A stretch of DNA of 64,000 nucleotides from the NCBI GenBank assembly GCA_009746045.1, contig RPFO01000072.1, positions 3,198,823-3,262,822 of the forward strand. Reading direction: 5' to 3'. Positions within the stretch are counted from its first letter, which is position 1. Each line of letters begins with the position of its first letter. A program made the translations under genes and the position numbers. The DNA comes from Mesostigma viride (taxonomy: Eukaryota > Streptophyta > Mesostigmatophyceae > Mesostigmatales > Mesostigmataceae). Of this stretch, positions 1 to 9,628 are shown in pieces. The notes below the pieces were generated by a model. That model did no database searches and was not told the origin of the DNA. It saw nothing but the letters and a program-made list of their open reading frames with translations.

Positions 1-427
1 GTTTTAGCTGTCAAGTTATGTAATGAGCCCGCCGTTGGGACTCATTATGTATCTAATGAATTACCTGCCGCCGCTCACCGATGCCTGCTTTTCCCACTGC
101 ATCCTGGCCATGCCCACCAGGCCTGACCCTGAGCTTTGCCAAATGGCCTCCTTCCTGACGTAATTATATAATACCATCACACATCAACCCATCCCTTTTC
201 CCCTCTACCCCTTGCTCCCATGCACTTCACAAGAGCTGGTCTTGAGCATCATCAAAGGCCCCTTTTCTTATACTCTTTTATCAACCCATCCCTTTTCCCC
301 TCTACCCCTCGCTCCCATGCACTTCACAAGGGCTGGTCCTGAGCATCATCCAAGGCCCCTTTTCTTATACTCTTTTATCAACCCATCCCTTTTCCCCACT
401 ACCTCTTGCTCCCATGCATCTCACCAG
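1..427 (+). other. Intron (3' part) of the hybrid histidine kinase gene
   Basis: There is no open frame that fits the downstream kinase. The stretch is pyrimidine-rich towards its end and closes with CTCACCAG at 420-427, a good 3' splice site directly before the kinase G2 box. A short hairpin (TAATGAG at 20-26, CTCATTA at 41-47, loop containing CCGTTGGG) resembles the LINE 3' hairpins elsewhere in the window, so a small retroelement end may lie in the intron. The upstream exons are outside the window. Confidence 0.6.
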
Positions 428-473
428 GGCTGGGCCTGAGCATCGTCAAGGGCCTCACCCAGCGGATGCAAGG
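183..473 (+). repeat. 97-bp tandem triplication covering a splice acceptor and exon start
   Basis: Three consecutive 97-bp units start at 183, 280 and 377 with ATCAACCCATCCC. Each holds a polypyrimidine tract, an acceptor-like site and the first roughly 27 bases of the exon. The third unit has the real acceptor CTCACCAG and encodes GLGLSIVKGL. The first two have TTCACAAG and would encode ELVLSIIKGP and GLVLSIIQGP, so they look like decayed duplicates of the functional exon edge. Confidence 0.85.
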
Positions 474-2439
474 CGAGCTTTTCGTGTCCTCAGCGCCCGG
501 CAAGGGTTCCGAGTTCTCTTTCACAGCGCGCTTTGGGCGCGCGCCCGCGCAACCCCCGCTGCCGGGGCAGGGGCAGGGGCAGGCACCACATGACCATGGC
601 CTCGCAGCATTGGGGGGCGCAAAAGGGCTAGCTCAAGGGCAAGGGCTAGGGCAGCCGCAAGGCGACCGAGTGCAACTCACGGTCCAAGGCCAGGGATGCG
701 CACAAGCACCGGAGGACTGGGGACCGGTGGCGGCCCCACCGGGCCAGGGCCAGGGGTTGATTCCTGCTGCGAGCCAGGATGGGGGTGCAACTCCGTCCGG
801 CGACGGCTGTGTGACTCCTCTGGTGGCTCCTTTCTTCGCCACGTCAACGCACGCCCCTACCCCCGGCACGGCCTTTTTGACACGGCGGCCCTCTGGGAGC
901 AGCCGTGGGTCCCGGCTGGGGGAGATCTCCCGATTCGCCGACACGCCCCGTTTGCTGCTGGACCCGATGGATGCGCTCGAGGCGGTCTGTGGGGGGGGAC
1001 TCCCCGTGGACAAGCTGGGGGCGGACGCGGCCTGTAGTGGCGGTGTGCCGGTGGACAAGGTCCCTGGTAATTTGGATGGGCCGCATGATGCGCCGCACAT
1101 TGCCCCGCATCCCACGCCACATCCCACGCCACATCCCACCCATCATCATGCGCCGCAGCATGATGCACCACATCCCCATGGAGTTTCCAGAGATGCCAGT
1201 AGCAGCCATGAGGAGTATGTTAGGGACATGGTGGAGGAGGTCGTCCCGGGTACTTGCGATAATAATAATGATGATACTGGCACCAGCGTGGGGCGAGACA
1301 ATGGCGGCAAACATGGGGGTGGCATCGCGGGCGCTGGCGCGTCCCCTTTGCTCCCGAACGTGTTTACCTACGATCACGTTGTTTCATCCATGTCGACGCC
1401 AGCACATGGCTATGTACCCGGTAGCACGACCCATGCACATGTCATGGACGCATCGGTCGCATGTCTACGGCCGACAACCCGGGATAGCTCTGCCGAGGCA
1501 GCCGTGGCCTTGGACATTCCGCCGCCCCTGGCATCAACTCTGCCGCAGGCCGGTGAATTATTGCCCCAGCAGCAGCGGCAGCAGCAGCAACAGCAGCGGC
1601 AGCACCAGCAGCAGCGACAAAAGCAGTCACTTGCAGCACATATGGTACCATCTCAGCCCACCGGTACTTCCCCGTCCCTGGCACTTCTGCCGGTGGCATC
1701 GACACAGGCGGCCACGTCATCACCGCCGCTACCCCACCCCCCTCGCATCCTCGTGGTGGAGGACGCCCCCTTGATCCAGAAGCTCATGCAGCGCTTCTTG
1801 CAGGCACTCACCCCGCGACCGGACACCGACTACGCCGCCAACGGGCTGGAAGCGTGCCAACTCGTGCTGGGGGACGCGGCCCAGAGGGCCTCGGCGGGCA
1901 ACCTTGCAAGTAATGGCGCCCCTGCTGCCATCCATGATGCTGTTTCTGGCACGGGTTTGCCGGTGCATCCCGCCCCGGTGCGGATACGTAGCCCGAGCGT
2001 GCTGCCCGGGAGTGCCCTTGACGGCATTGATGCTGGCGCTGGAGCTCCCAGAGTTACCAGGGGGCGTGAACCAGTGGCGACAGCGGGTCATCCGTTGAAC
2101 GGCGTGGCACGGCCGGCTATGGACGCTGGGCCCGCGGCGGCGGTCAGTGAAGAGCATGCAGGTCAGGGGGTCGCTTGCCCGTACGACCTGGTCCTCATGG
2201 ACCTGAACATGCCGGGCATGAGCGGCGTGCAGGCGTGCCAGGTGATTCGTGCAGCGGGCGTCGTGGTGCCCGTGGTGGCGCTCACGGGGAATGCTACCAC
2301 CCGCGACCGCCAGCTGTGCGCCGACTCAGGGTTTGATGGTTTCCTCCCCAAACCGTTCTCAAAGGACCAGCTTCTGGCGATGATCACCGCGGTGCTTCGG
2401 GGGGAGGCCCATGACAACCTGTTTGGGAGACACTCCTAG
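428..2439 (+). CDS. Hybrid histidine kinase, 3' exon: end of the ATPase domain plus receiver domain
   Basis: This last coding exon ends at TAG 2437-2439. It opens with the ATPase G2 box (GLGLSIVKGL) and the final strand of the HATPase_c fold (GKGSEFSFTARF). A low-complexity linker of about 390 residues follows, rich in GQ, PH and Q runs. A C-terminal receiver domain then begins near 1744. Its acidic pair is ED (1759-1764), the phospho-acceptor Asp is in LVLMDLNMPGM (2200-2202), the Thr is in ALTGN (2284-2286) and the Lys is in PKPF (2350-2352), so the receiver looks competent. About 120 variable residues (roughly 1870-2170) separate the second and third beta strands, an unusually large insertion. 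The protein should pass phosphate from a kinase His (upstream exons, not seen) to this Asp. The input domain is unknown. The first base of the split Gly codon comes from the previous exon. Confidence 0.85.
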
Positions 2440-2930
2440 AGAGGTAGAATCCAAGGTGAAATGGCTTTGGAAGGCCACAGCAGTTGGGATCCAAGCAATT
2501 TGCAAGCTGTGTCTTAAACCGCACGTGCTATTCATGTGCCCCCATGTTTACTTGATGTGTACTGCTCACCCAATTTGGAAACATGTGGCAGGAAATTAAT
2601 AAATTAATTAATTAGACTCGTGCTCCCGTTGGGGAGTCACGGAGCATTAACCCCGATGGATGGATGGGTGCAAACAGTCCTACCGGTCTAAGCTATCTAC
2701 AAGATCTATCTACAACATCAATCTACAACTAGTCTAAGCTCTCAACCCTAGGGGACCTGTCTGGGGTGCTTCCCGTATGTTTGCACACGCGGGCGCTTCC
2801 CCACGGGAGGGGGTTCGTTGTCCTCTATGACCTGGGCCCACTTGGCATTATCCATCATCTTGTTCCAAATGTCAGGAAATGTGGCAGGAAATGAAAGCAT
2901 GTAAATCATATGAGGTTCCATTTATGTAAT
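2440..2930 (+). promoter_or_regulatory. 3' UTR of the kinase gene with UGUAA polyadenylation signals
   Basis: TGTAA occurs at 2900-2904 and 2925-2929, the polyadenylation hexamer equivalent used by chlorophycean algae. A LINE fragment (2597-2880) sits inside the presumed 3' UTR, so the original signal was pushed about 0.3 kb downstream. The transcript end itself is not visible in the sequence. Confidence 0.45.
2597..2880 (-). mobile_element. 5'-truncated LINE copy (family 2) in the kinase 3' UTR
   Basis: The 284-bp insertion is flanked by a perfect 12-bp TSD, GTGGCAGGAAAT, at 2585-2596 and 2881-2892. Read on the minus strand it ends with three CCAT units, a hairpin (CTCCCC-AA-CGGGAG) and a TAAT-type tail next to the left TSD. 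It matches the end of LINE-E (16.9-17.76 kb), including the last codons of that RT gene. It is a textbook target-primed insertion and is too short to encode anything. Confidence 0.9.
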
Positions 2931-3097
2931 TGAAATGCATGGCTCATGATCGACATGCATGCATACAAACAAATCAGAAAATACAAACAGTTGTCTCACT
3001 TTTCGTATGGTACTGAATTATGGCTGTCTGTGGCCTGCCCCGGCCAGGAAGTGGAAGAGACCAGGGCACATACCCTTCCCTACACAGTTTTCGCACG

Positions 3098-4017
3098 ATG
3101 CTGTACAAAAACAAGGGGTCGCCTGGCAACTACAGAGGGGTGTGCATCCAAAGTGCCCCCCTCAAGCTTCTCATGCGGCTCATCCTGAACCGCCTGCGCA
3201 CTGCCCTGGACGGCCACCTCAGCGAGACTCAACTCGGCTTCCGTCCAGGCCGCAATACAGTGCAAGCGCTCTGCGCTACTCGCCGCCTCATGGAAGAACT
3301 GCACCGCCTCCAGCCTGGTGAGTCCCCTTTGCACCTTGTGCTGGTGGACTTCATCAAAACCTTCGATTCGGTTTTCTGGTCTGCGCTGTGGGACATCCTC
3401 GCTCTGTTCCGGATCCCCCTCCCCCTTATTGCTACAGGTCATCCGCAACCTGTACGAAGGGTCCACCACCTCGGTGCGCGCTTCCTACAGGACCACGCCA
3501 CCATGCCCTTTACAGTAGGGTGCATGTGTGGCAGGGCTGCGTGCTCTCGCCATACCTGTTCATTATTGTGGTTGAATATACGTAATGATTCAGGCGCGCG
3601 CGCAAGCTATAGCGGTTTGCTCGCATTGTGGGTACACAGCTAGCGGTTTGCTCGCATTGTAGGGAACCAGGGGTGCAGGTCGCCAACCACTTCTGGTATG
3701 GTGGGGCGGAAACGGAGATTCGGCTAGCGGACATCATCTATGCAGACGTGACACAACCGGGCTCTTCGAGGACACTGAGCACGTGCAGAGGTGGCTTGAC
3801 TGCCTCGCATATGCAATCGAGGCCCGTGTGGTGCATGGGGCTCGAGGTCAGCAAGCTACACTGAGGCTCTGGCGATTGGGCTCACTCAGCCACCGCCCGA
3901 CCTCTTTCTACTTGATCGATGGCTCTCGAGCCCTGTATCGCCGGACTGCGTCAAGTTGCTGGGTAGCTTACTCCCTAGCTGCGAGGCCGACGTGGACCAC
4001 CGTATCTCCCTCGCCTG
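3098..4017 (+). pseudogene. LINE-E reverse transcriptase, 5' part, interrupted by Gypsy-A
   Basis: The translation shows the start of a LINE RT domain: KGSPGNYRGVCIQSAPLKLL, then QLGFRPGRNTVQA, then LVLVDFIKTFDSVFW (the motif A region, where the catalytic Asp precedes FIKTFDSV). After a frameshift near 3440-3560 the pieces GCVLSPYLFII-like and RLADIIYAD (the YADD box, here YAD followed by V) are recognisable. Stops and indels show it is dead. The 5' end is truncated somewhere before 3098, and no endonuclease is present. Reading stops at the GCCTG that forms the Gypsy-A TSD and resumes in the same frame at 16484. A 19-bp direct repeat (AGCGGTTTGCTCGCATTGT) lies at about 3605-3660. Confidence 0.85.
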
Positions 4018-4599
4018 TGTTACGTCCCGGCCCAGACTCACCTAGCCTGAGCTACGTAGCGAAAGACCCTTCTTGCCGGAATTAGGAATAATCCAAGATA
4101 GCCTAAAGTAGGTTGCGCTTCACGACGTGAGTCGTGAGATATCTGGCATCACGGCTTAATGCCAAGCTAATTAGTTCACACTTATAATGGCTAGCAATAC
4201 CAATTACAAATGGATAATGCCCCGGGCTCAATGTGTAGGCGTATTCGCACTTATCAATCATTAAACCAAGAGGACGAGACTCTCGTCCTCGGACCAATTT
4301 AACCTAGGTTGATTGCGGCGCAGATACATGCCAATTTCCCTGGACCAATCCAAGCCAAACATTCCACGTAGGATCCGGGCCGACATCGACCCTCAACTAC
4401 AGGATCCACGCCTAGTACTACGAATGGACTCAGAACTGACGCGGCGCCACCGCACCGGTTCCTAAAAGGGCAACCTAGGACCAAAATAACTAGTCCAATT
4501 CACACAAGAGTCAATGTCCATAAAACTTAGTACAACGGCCACAAGGCCTTAGTAATTTATTCCATTGTTACGTCCGACCTAAAGGGCCGGGACGTAACA
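4018..4599 (-). repeat. Gypsy-A 3' LTR
   Basis: The LTR starts TGTTACGTCCCGG and ends CCGGGACGTAACA on the plus strand, so its ends form inverted repeats. In element orientation the first 34 bases can form a hairpin with TGTTACGTCC and GGACGTAACA stems. It is colinear and apparently identical with 15902-16483. Confidence 0.95.
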
Positions 4600-4612
4600 C
4601 TCCTCCCCCCCC
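4600..4612 (-). promoter_or_regulatory. Gypsy-A polypurine tract
   Basis: On the minus strand a run of about 13 purines (GGGGGGGGAGGAG) sits directly against the 3' LTR. This is the usual primer for plus-strand DNA synthesis in LTR elements. Confidence 0.75.
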
Positions 4613-4818
4613 ACGGGGGTCGGTAGTCCCTACCGTACAAAGGTATAATAGGATCACACAACAAGACTACTATGAGAGTACTATGTCCCGACCTCGGTTC
4701 ACCCGCAGGTCAGTAATGCCAGTTCCTCTAGAGGTCGATACACAAGCCCAACCCTGACGTAGTAGCCAAAACCTTGGGGATTGGACTCCGCTATCCATCC
4801 CGAACTAAACGATTTACT

Positions 4819-6311
4819 CTAGCGTCCACCGCTAGTAGCCCGCCGCAGCTGCTGGGCCTCAAGGAGAGCCCGTCGCCCCGCAGGGGTCATGATATGAGTC
4901 ATCACCCCTGGATGCGCACGTAGGTCCGCCTCGAAGGCGATCTGATATGGGGACGTCTTCTGCCGACCCAACCGGGACAGCTCGACCCACGTGCCCGGGG
5001 CCACATGGCCAGGAACCCGGCGAGGTACTGGGGGTGGGTAAAGAGAAGGGTCAGCGCCGACCAATCCGCCACCCCACAGCGGTGATCACGAACAAACTGC
5101 ACCCCCATCATGAAAACTTCGGTGCGCACGTGATCCTCAAGGATGGTTGCCCTGGGGGCCCCTACAATGTCCGGCACCACCCGACCCAGGAAGGCGCGCC
5201 CTTCCGCCGGGGCCACCTTGGGCGGCGTAACCACGTGCCCCACTCCATCCACCTGATACCTCCAATCCCACCATTCCTCGGTGCCGAACCGCACCGTGTT
5301 GCCCACCGTCCGGGGAAAACGAAGGTCGTCAGGTTGCGGCAAGGGCAGCGGCGCCTGTGGGAAGAAGGTGATCTCGAGTTGTTCCCAGTAAGCACCCCGG
5401 TCAACCGCGCACCAAGGGCCCGCTTGAAAAACCAAAGGGGCGGGCAGGTGCATACCAGGAGGGACCGGGAACAAGGGACCCTCGAACACCACACACAACT
5501 TCTCCGTGCGAGGCCCCGGCCCACCGTGTCTTACGGTCCTTCCCGGAATGGTTCGTATGAAGTCCCCCAACGACCATTCCTCATGTGAGGCTGCCCGGGA
5601 AGCGGCCTCGTAGCCTACTGAGGTGGCGACTGAATGATCGCCCTGGCGCCCGAGCTGGTCCAACATCCGCTGTATGAGACCCTGCCCTGATTGCACCGCT
5701 GCCACGAGTGTCTCAATGGTAACCACGGGCTCCGCCGGCACCATGACACCCGCCACGCTGGGACCCTCCGCGGCATTCCGTACGGTATGCAAGCACGGTC
5801 CCTCCGCGGGAAGATGCGAATGTCGGTCCGAGGTAGTAGGCCTGCTGGGTCCCTCCGCAGGACGTGACATCGACGGTTCAGCCTGGGCAGGCCGGTGACG
5901 AGGCTCCAAGGAGACCAAGAAGTGGGGCTCCGGTGGGACCTCTTCCACTCGGGAGCGAGGCTCCAGGGAGACATGAAAGGTAGTCTCTTCTTGGCCCGCA
6001 TCGGGCGGGTTGCTAGCGGGAACCTCATCAATAGGCTCCTCTCTAGCCGGCCGTTCGGCCATGGCCACCGCGGCCTCTGTCGGATCCGTTCGCCGTCGCC
6101 GATTCTCCCGCTCTTGCTCCAACTCTACCGCCGACCCCCACGTGCGCTCCCATTGCCGATCCGCTGGTCGGCGAGGTGGTGGGACGCTTGGCGAGCGGGC
6201 GTACCTCAGTCCCGGAGTCCGAGCGGGAACGCGAACGTGAGGGCGGGGATGGCGAGCGACGACGTGCCTGCCCCTCCGGAACACGTCGAGGAACGGCTTG
6301 GCTGTCCCCAC
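4819..6311 (-). CDS. Gypsy-A 3' accessory ORF, distal part, unknown function
   Basis: One frame is open from about 6311 to 4902, and a second frame (5064 to 4819) carries what looks like the natural C-terminus, ending in RRATSGGR. The switch near 4960-5060 suggests a single-base frameshift. The N-terminal third is charged (QERENRRRRT) and has three imperfect AEGPS-containing repeats. The C-terminal 200 residues look globular (segments EKLCVVFEGPLFPVPPG, EEWWDWRYQVDGVGHVV, DHRCGVADWSALTLLF). No membrane segment, signal peptide or known motif was recognised. It lies between the chromodomain and the 3' LTR, where other gypsy elements carry env-like or antisense ORFs. The continuous coding-like texture and a plausible C-terminus argue that it is real, but its function is unknown. 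Confidence 0.5.
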
Positions 6312-7248
6312 CCCATCCGGTCGCCCTTGGAAGACTCCGCGTCTCGCGCCCTAGAGGTCGCCCCCAGCCCGTCGCCGGCGGTGGCGCCTCAATACGAGGC
6401 ACAGGACGGCTTCTTCCGCCGCTCCCCTGGGAACCCCGAGACGGCGGATCCCGCGGAGGGGAACGAGAGGGAGGGTGGTGTGGAGGATGGTCTTCGTCGT
6501 CGGAACTGGAGTCATATCCCTCACTCCCATCATCCTGGTCCTCCTCGTCCATCGCCACAATGTGATCCAGAGCCTGCCGCAACGAATACTGCCCTTCTCG
6601 CATGCATTTCTGACCCCGTAGCGCCCCTTCTGGCGGAAGATACCGGGGGAAGTGGTATTCCAGCAGCTTTCGCACTGGAGGTGGAAGTAAGAGGAGAAGG
6701 AGCCGTGGGAACGCCAGGCCCGCCTCAAGCGTGTTCATGCACCCGTGACAGGCGCATTCCCGCTCATGTGTCTCCCAATCGGTCCCAACCACCACTCCGT
6801 TGCGCGCAGCCGTGCGGGTCTCGATCCGGAATCTCACGTTGCGCCTCACGAACCCTCGGAAAGTCTCCATCTGCGCAGGACCGACTCGCGCCATGATAGA
6901 ATCAGCGCGGAGGTGCGACGGCATTTGATTACGACGACGCCGTCGTCGTTCCACCAGGGCTTCCCCCTCTCGACCGTAGTCACGCAAGAACACCCGAGGA
7001 TTGAACGTCTCCTCGTGCAGCTCCTTTACCAGCGCCAACGTACGCGCGTCCGGAGCTCCAGGCCTTGACGAGGTTTCTTGCCGGCGCTCGCGACTAGAGG
7101 AGGGCCCCGTCTGTCCGCCACCATCTCTCGAGCCCCCGGCCCCTGGTGCATCCCTTCGGACCGCAGGCTCTCCGCGAGCTATCTGCGTCCTTACCCCCGC
7201 TTCCGGTTCTGGGACCTCCGGATCGTCGGGTATATCCATGTCGACCAA
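6043..7248 (-). CDS. Gypsy-A 3' accessory ORF, proximal part, unknown function
   Basis: This 401-codon frame starts with an acidic MVDMDIPDDPEVPEPE segment. A basic patch (VERRRRRRNQMP) and a region with four cysteines and histidines (THERECACHGCMNTLEAG) follow, then a hydrophobic Leu run (FPRLLLLLLPPPV), an acidic Ser/Asp stretch and an SR-like tail (RRRSPSPPSRSRSRSDSG). The tail overlaps the next ORF in another frame near 6150-6300, so the two probably formed one protein of roughly 800 residues before a frameshift. The C-x-C-H-x2-C cluster could bind zinc, but this is only a guess. It begins about 200 bp after the integrase stop and has no recognised homologue. Confidence 0.5.
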   Translation of the reverse strand: MVDMDIPDDPEVPEPEAGVRTQIARGEPAVRRDAPGAGGSRDGGGQTGPSSSRERRQETSSRPGAPDARTLALVKELHEETFNPRVFLRDYGREGEALVERRRRRRNQMPSHLRADSIMARVGPAQMETFRGFVRRNVRFRIETRTAARNGVVVGTDWETHERECACHGCMNTLEAGLAFPRLLLLLLPPPVRKLLEYHFPRYLPPEGALRGQKCMREGQYSLRQALDHIVAMDEEDQDDGSEGYDSSSDDEDHPPHHPPSRSPPRDPPSRGSQGSGGRSRPVPRIEAPPPATGWGRPLGRETRSLPRATGWGGDSQAVPRRVPEGQARRRSPSPPSRSRSRSDSGTEVRPLAKRPTTSPTSGSAMGAHVGVGGRVGARAGESATANGSDRGRGGHGRTAG

Positions 7249-7452
7249 ATCCCCCTCACTGGACTCCCCTCTGCACCCCGGAATCCTGCGTCAGCAGCCT
7301 CCACGGCGCCGACGGAAGTCTGGTCTCTGGGAAGCGCCTCCGCGGCGTCCCCCTGTACAGCCCACACACAAGATGTCAGGGCGTTAGTCGACGCGTACCA
7401 AATACCTGGCTCACGCACCACCCTCACCCTACACCCTACCGGCTGTGGTCTG

Positions 7453-9564
7453 CTAACGCAACTGGTGCGTCTTCTTGTATGCTTCTAGTAAGCGGGCGCA
7501 CCCCGCTAACTCGGTAGCGGTGCGCCAGGAGTCCTCAGACTCGTGTTGTGCGAATCGCCATCGCACCCGATATTGTCGCTGGACCCCTCGTCCCCGTTTG
7601 ACATCCCGGTGACCCACGATTGCGGCCACCTCGTCCTCCTGTTCCCCCGTATCAGGATTGAACTCCAGTGGGGCTGGGGGATTGACCCTACCCTGAATGG
7701 TGTTCTGGTGATACAACTTGAGCTGGTCACGGTGGAAACGGTTGGACGTGAGGTTCCATGACACTGGAATGTCCACCTGGAACATGACGTCATCGAACTT
7801 GGTGAGGACCTTGTAGGGTCCCAGGAACATGGGTCGGAGCTTAGTCTTCAGCTCCTTCTCCACCTTGTGCGAAAATCGCCCGATCTGCGGGCCCTCAACC
7901 AGGACCCAATCGCCCACCTCGATGGACGGCGCCCTGGGATCCCGCTTGCCGGTTGTCCTCTCCAGATACCGCGCTGCCGCTGCGCGATAGCCCTGAACCG
8001 CGCTGTTATGCGCTTGGTGCATCCGCTGCAGCAACCGGTCGACCCCTTGCAGGGTATCCAGCTTGACCTGATCCTCTCCCAGCTCGTGGCTCCCAAGCAA
8101 GTCGAGCGGTGTGAGAGGGTGTCGGCCGGAGTTGAGGAAAAAGGGGGTGAACCCATGGGCGGCCTGGGGGGCATTGTTCAGGGAAAACTCCACCAAGCCC
8201 AGAAGTTCTTCCCAATTGCTGCCCACCGTGTCGGTGTAGTGTCGCATGGTCTCTTGCACCGTGCGGTTCAACCGCTCCACCAGGTGCGACGACGAGCTGT
8301 GATAGGCCGTGCCCAGCGACACCTTGGTGCCCAGTTGCTCGAAGAACTCCTGCCAGAATTTGGCCGTGAAGAGCTTGTCGCGGTCAGAGATGAACTGCCG
8401 GCTGAGCCCATGAAACCGAAAAACGTGCGTCAGGTATATCTTGGCGCACTCCTCCGCTGTGAGGTCGACCGGACACGGGGCCAGGTGACACATGCGCGTC
8501 AGGCGGTCCACAAACACCAAGACCATGCTGTTGCCGTTCTTCGTCTTCTTGAACGGGCCGATGAAGTCCATCATGATAGAATCCCAAGGACCCATAGGAT
8601 CCGGCAGCGTCTTAGGGACGGCCTGAGAGCCCGTGTTCCTGGACTTCATGATCTGACACGAGGGGCACTGGCGCACATACGTCTCGATATACTCCTTCAT
8701 CCCTGGCCAGTAGAAGTGCTTACGTGCCCGGGGAAGGAGACGGTGGCTTCCCTGATGTCCGCCCAGGAGAGAATCATGGAGCTCATGAAGCAAGGCAGCC
8801 CTGCAGAGCTCAGGAACATACAGCCGCCATTCCTCCGACTGGGGACTCACGAACAGTTTCCCCTCCTGGAACTTGCAAGGATAGGCCCCCATCTGCTGGG
8901 GATGTGCCCGGATGGCTTCAAGTGCTGCTTCCTCCGTGATTGTGAAACGGCTGATCAGCATCTCCAAGTCCGACGTGACTGTGAACGCGTCCGCCGCCGG
9001 TTCTGCCGCATCCGTACCCGCCTGGTTGACGAATTCTGAGAAGACTGTGGGAGGGCCGAGCGGCTGAAGCTGAAAAATTCCCTGGGGCGGCACCACATGA
9101 CTAAGGGGCACTCGCGCATGCGACCCCTCCCCCTCCCCGGGGGTGTCCACGTCCTCGTGGGCTCGTGGGTGAACCGTCTCCTCCGGGAGGGGTGACAGGT
9201 CATCCATGGTGGTGTGCCCAAGATGAAACAAGTGGCGGGCCCGGGGGGACCGTGGTTCCACACCGTAGGCGGTCCCCGGGGCGGCCACTGGGACACAGGT
9301 GGTATGCAGCACGTCCATGTCCTCGTAGAACCAGTAGTCTGCCCGTCGCGAGAGAGCGTCGGGCACCACATTGTCCGCGCCCTTGACATATTGGATCTTG
9401 AACGGCGCGAACTGTGACAGGTACTCCATCCACCGCGCCTGGCGGGGCGTCAAGTTGGGCTGCACCAGGAGGTGGGTGAGCGGCCGGTGGTCCGTGTGGA
9501 TCACCAGGCGATGGGGGTCGAGATCCCCCTGCTCACTGATGGCCACCGAAAACTGGGCCCCCAA
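7453..9564 (-). CDS. Gypsy-A RNase H C-terminus, integrase and chromodomain
   Basis: The 703-codon frame begins inside RNase H (VIHTDHRPLTHLL, then NVVPDALSRRADYW, the typical RNase H end). After a variable linker come the integrase HHCC zinc finger (about residues 255-305; HDSLLGGHQG then QCPSCQ) and the catalytic core. The core has its first Asp in SIMMDFIGPF, the second Asp in FISDRDKLF and the Glu in HLVERLNRTV. A GPY/F-like module (MFLGPYKVL) and a C-terminal chromodomain (about residues 640-690; QYRVRWRFAQHESEDSWRTA) follow. The chromodomain assigns the element to the chromoviruses, whose integrases are guided by chromatin marks. The frame's upstream limit is set by the 0.77-kb insertion that separates it from the rest of RNase H. 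Confidence 0.92.
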   Translation of the reverse strand: MGAQFSVAISEQGDLDPHRLVIHTDHRPLTHLLVQPNLTPRQARWMEYLSQFAPFKIQYVKGADNVVPDALSRRADYWFYEDMDVLHTTCVPVAAPGTAYGVEPRSPRARHLFHLGHTTMDDLSPLPEETVHPRAHEDVDTPGEGEGSHARVPLSHVVPPQGIFQLQPLGPPTVFSEFVNQAGTDAAEPAADAFTVTSDLEMLISRFTITEEAALEAIRAHPQQMGAYPCKFQEGKLFVSPQSEEWRLYVPELCRAALLHELHDSLLGGHQGSHRLLPRARKHFYWPGMKEYIETYVRQCPSCQIMKSRNTGSQAVPKTLPDPMGPWDSIMMDFIGPFKKTKNGNSMVLVFVDRLTRMCHLAPCPVDLTAEECAKIYLTHVFRFHGLSRQFISDRDKLFTAKFWQEFFEQLGTKVSLGTAYHSSSSHLVERLNRTVQETMRHYTDTVGSNWEELLGLVEFSLNNAPQAAHGFTPFFLNSGRHPLTPLDLLGSHELGEDQVKLDTLQGVDRLLQRMHQAHNSAVQGYRAAAARYLERTTGKRDPRAPSIEVGDWVLVEGPQIGRFSHKVEKELKTKLRPMFLGPYKVLTKFDDVMFQVDIPVSWNLTSNRFHRDQLKLYHQNTIQGRVNPPAPLEFNPDTGEQEDEVAAIVGHRDVKRGRGVQRQYRVRWRFAQHESEDSWRTATELAGCARLLEAYKKTHQLR

Positions 9565-9628
9565 GAGATGATGACGCCACGTGTGGCAGCTGTAGACGAC
9601 TGCCAGGAGTTCCTGCTGATCATTACAA

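Noticed and set aside
5895-6896. 333-codon plus-strand frame opposite the Gypsy-A 3' ORF
   Set aside because: Pro/Arg-rich shadow of the GC-rich minus-strand frames. It has no domain-like segments or independent start context.
4819-7248. Envelope gene of an errantivirus-like element
   Set aside because: No signal peptide, transmembrane anchor or cleavage site was seen. The position alone is not enough.
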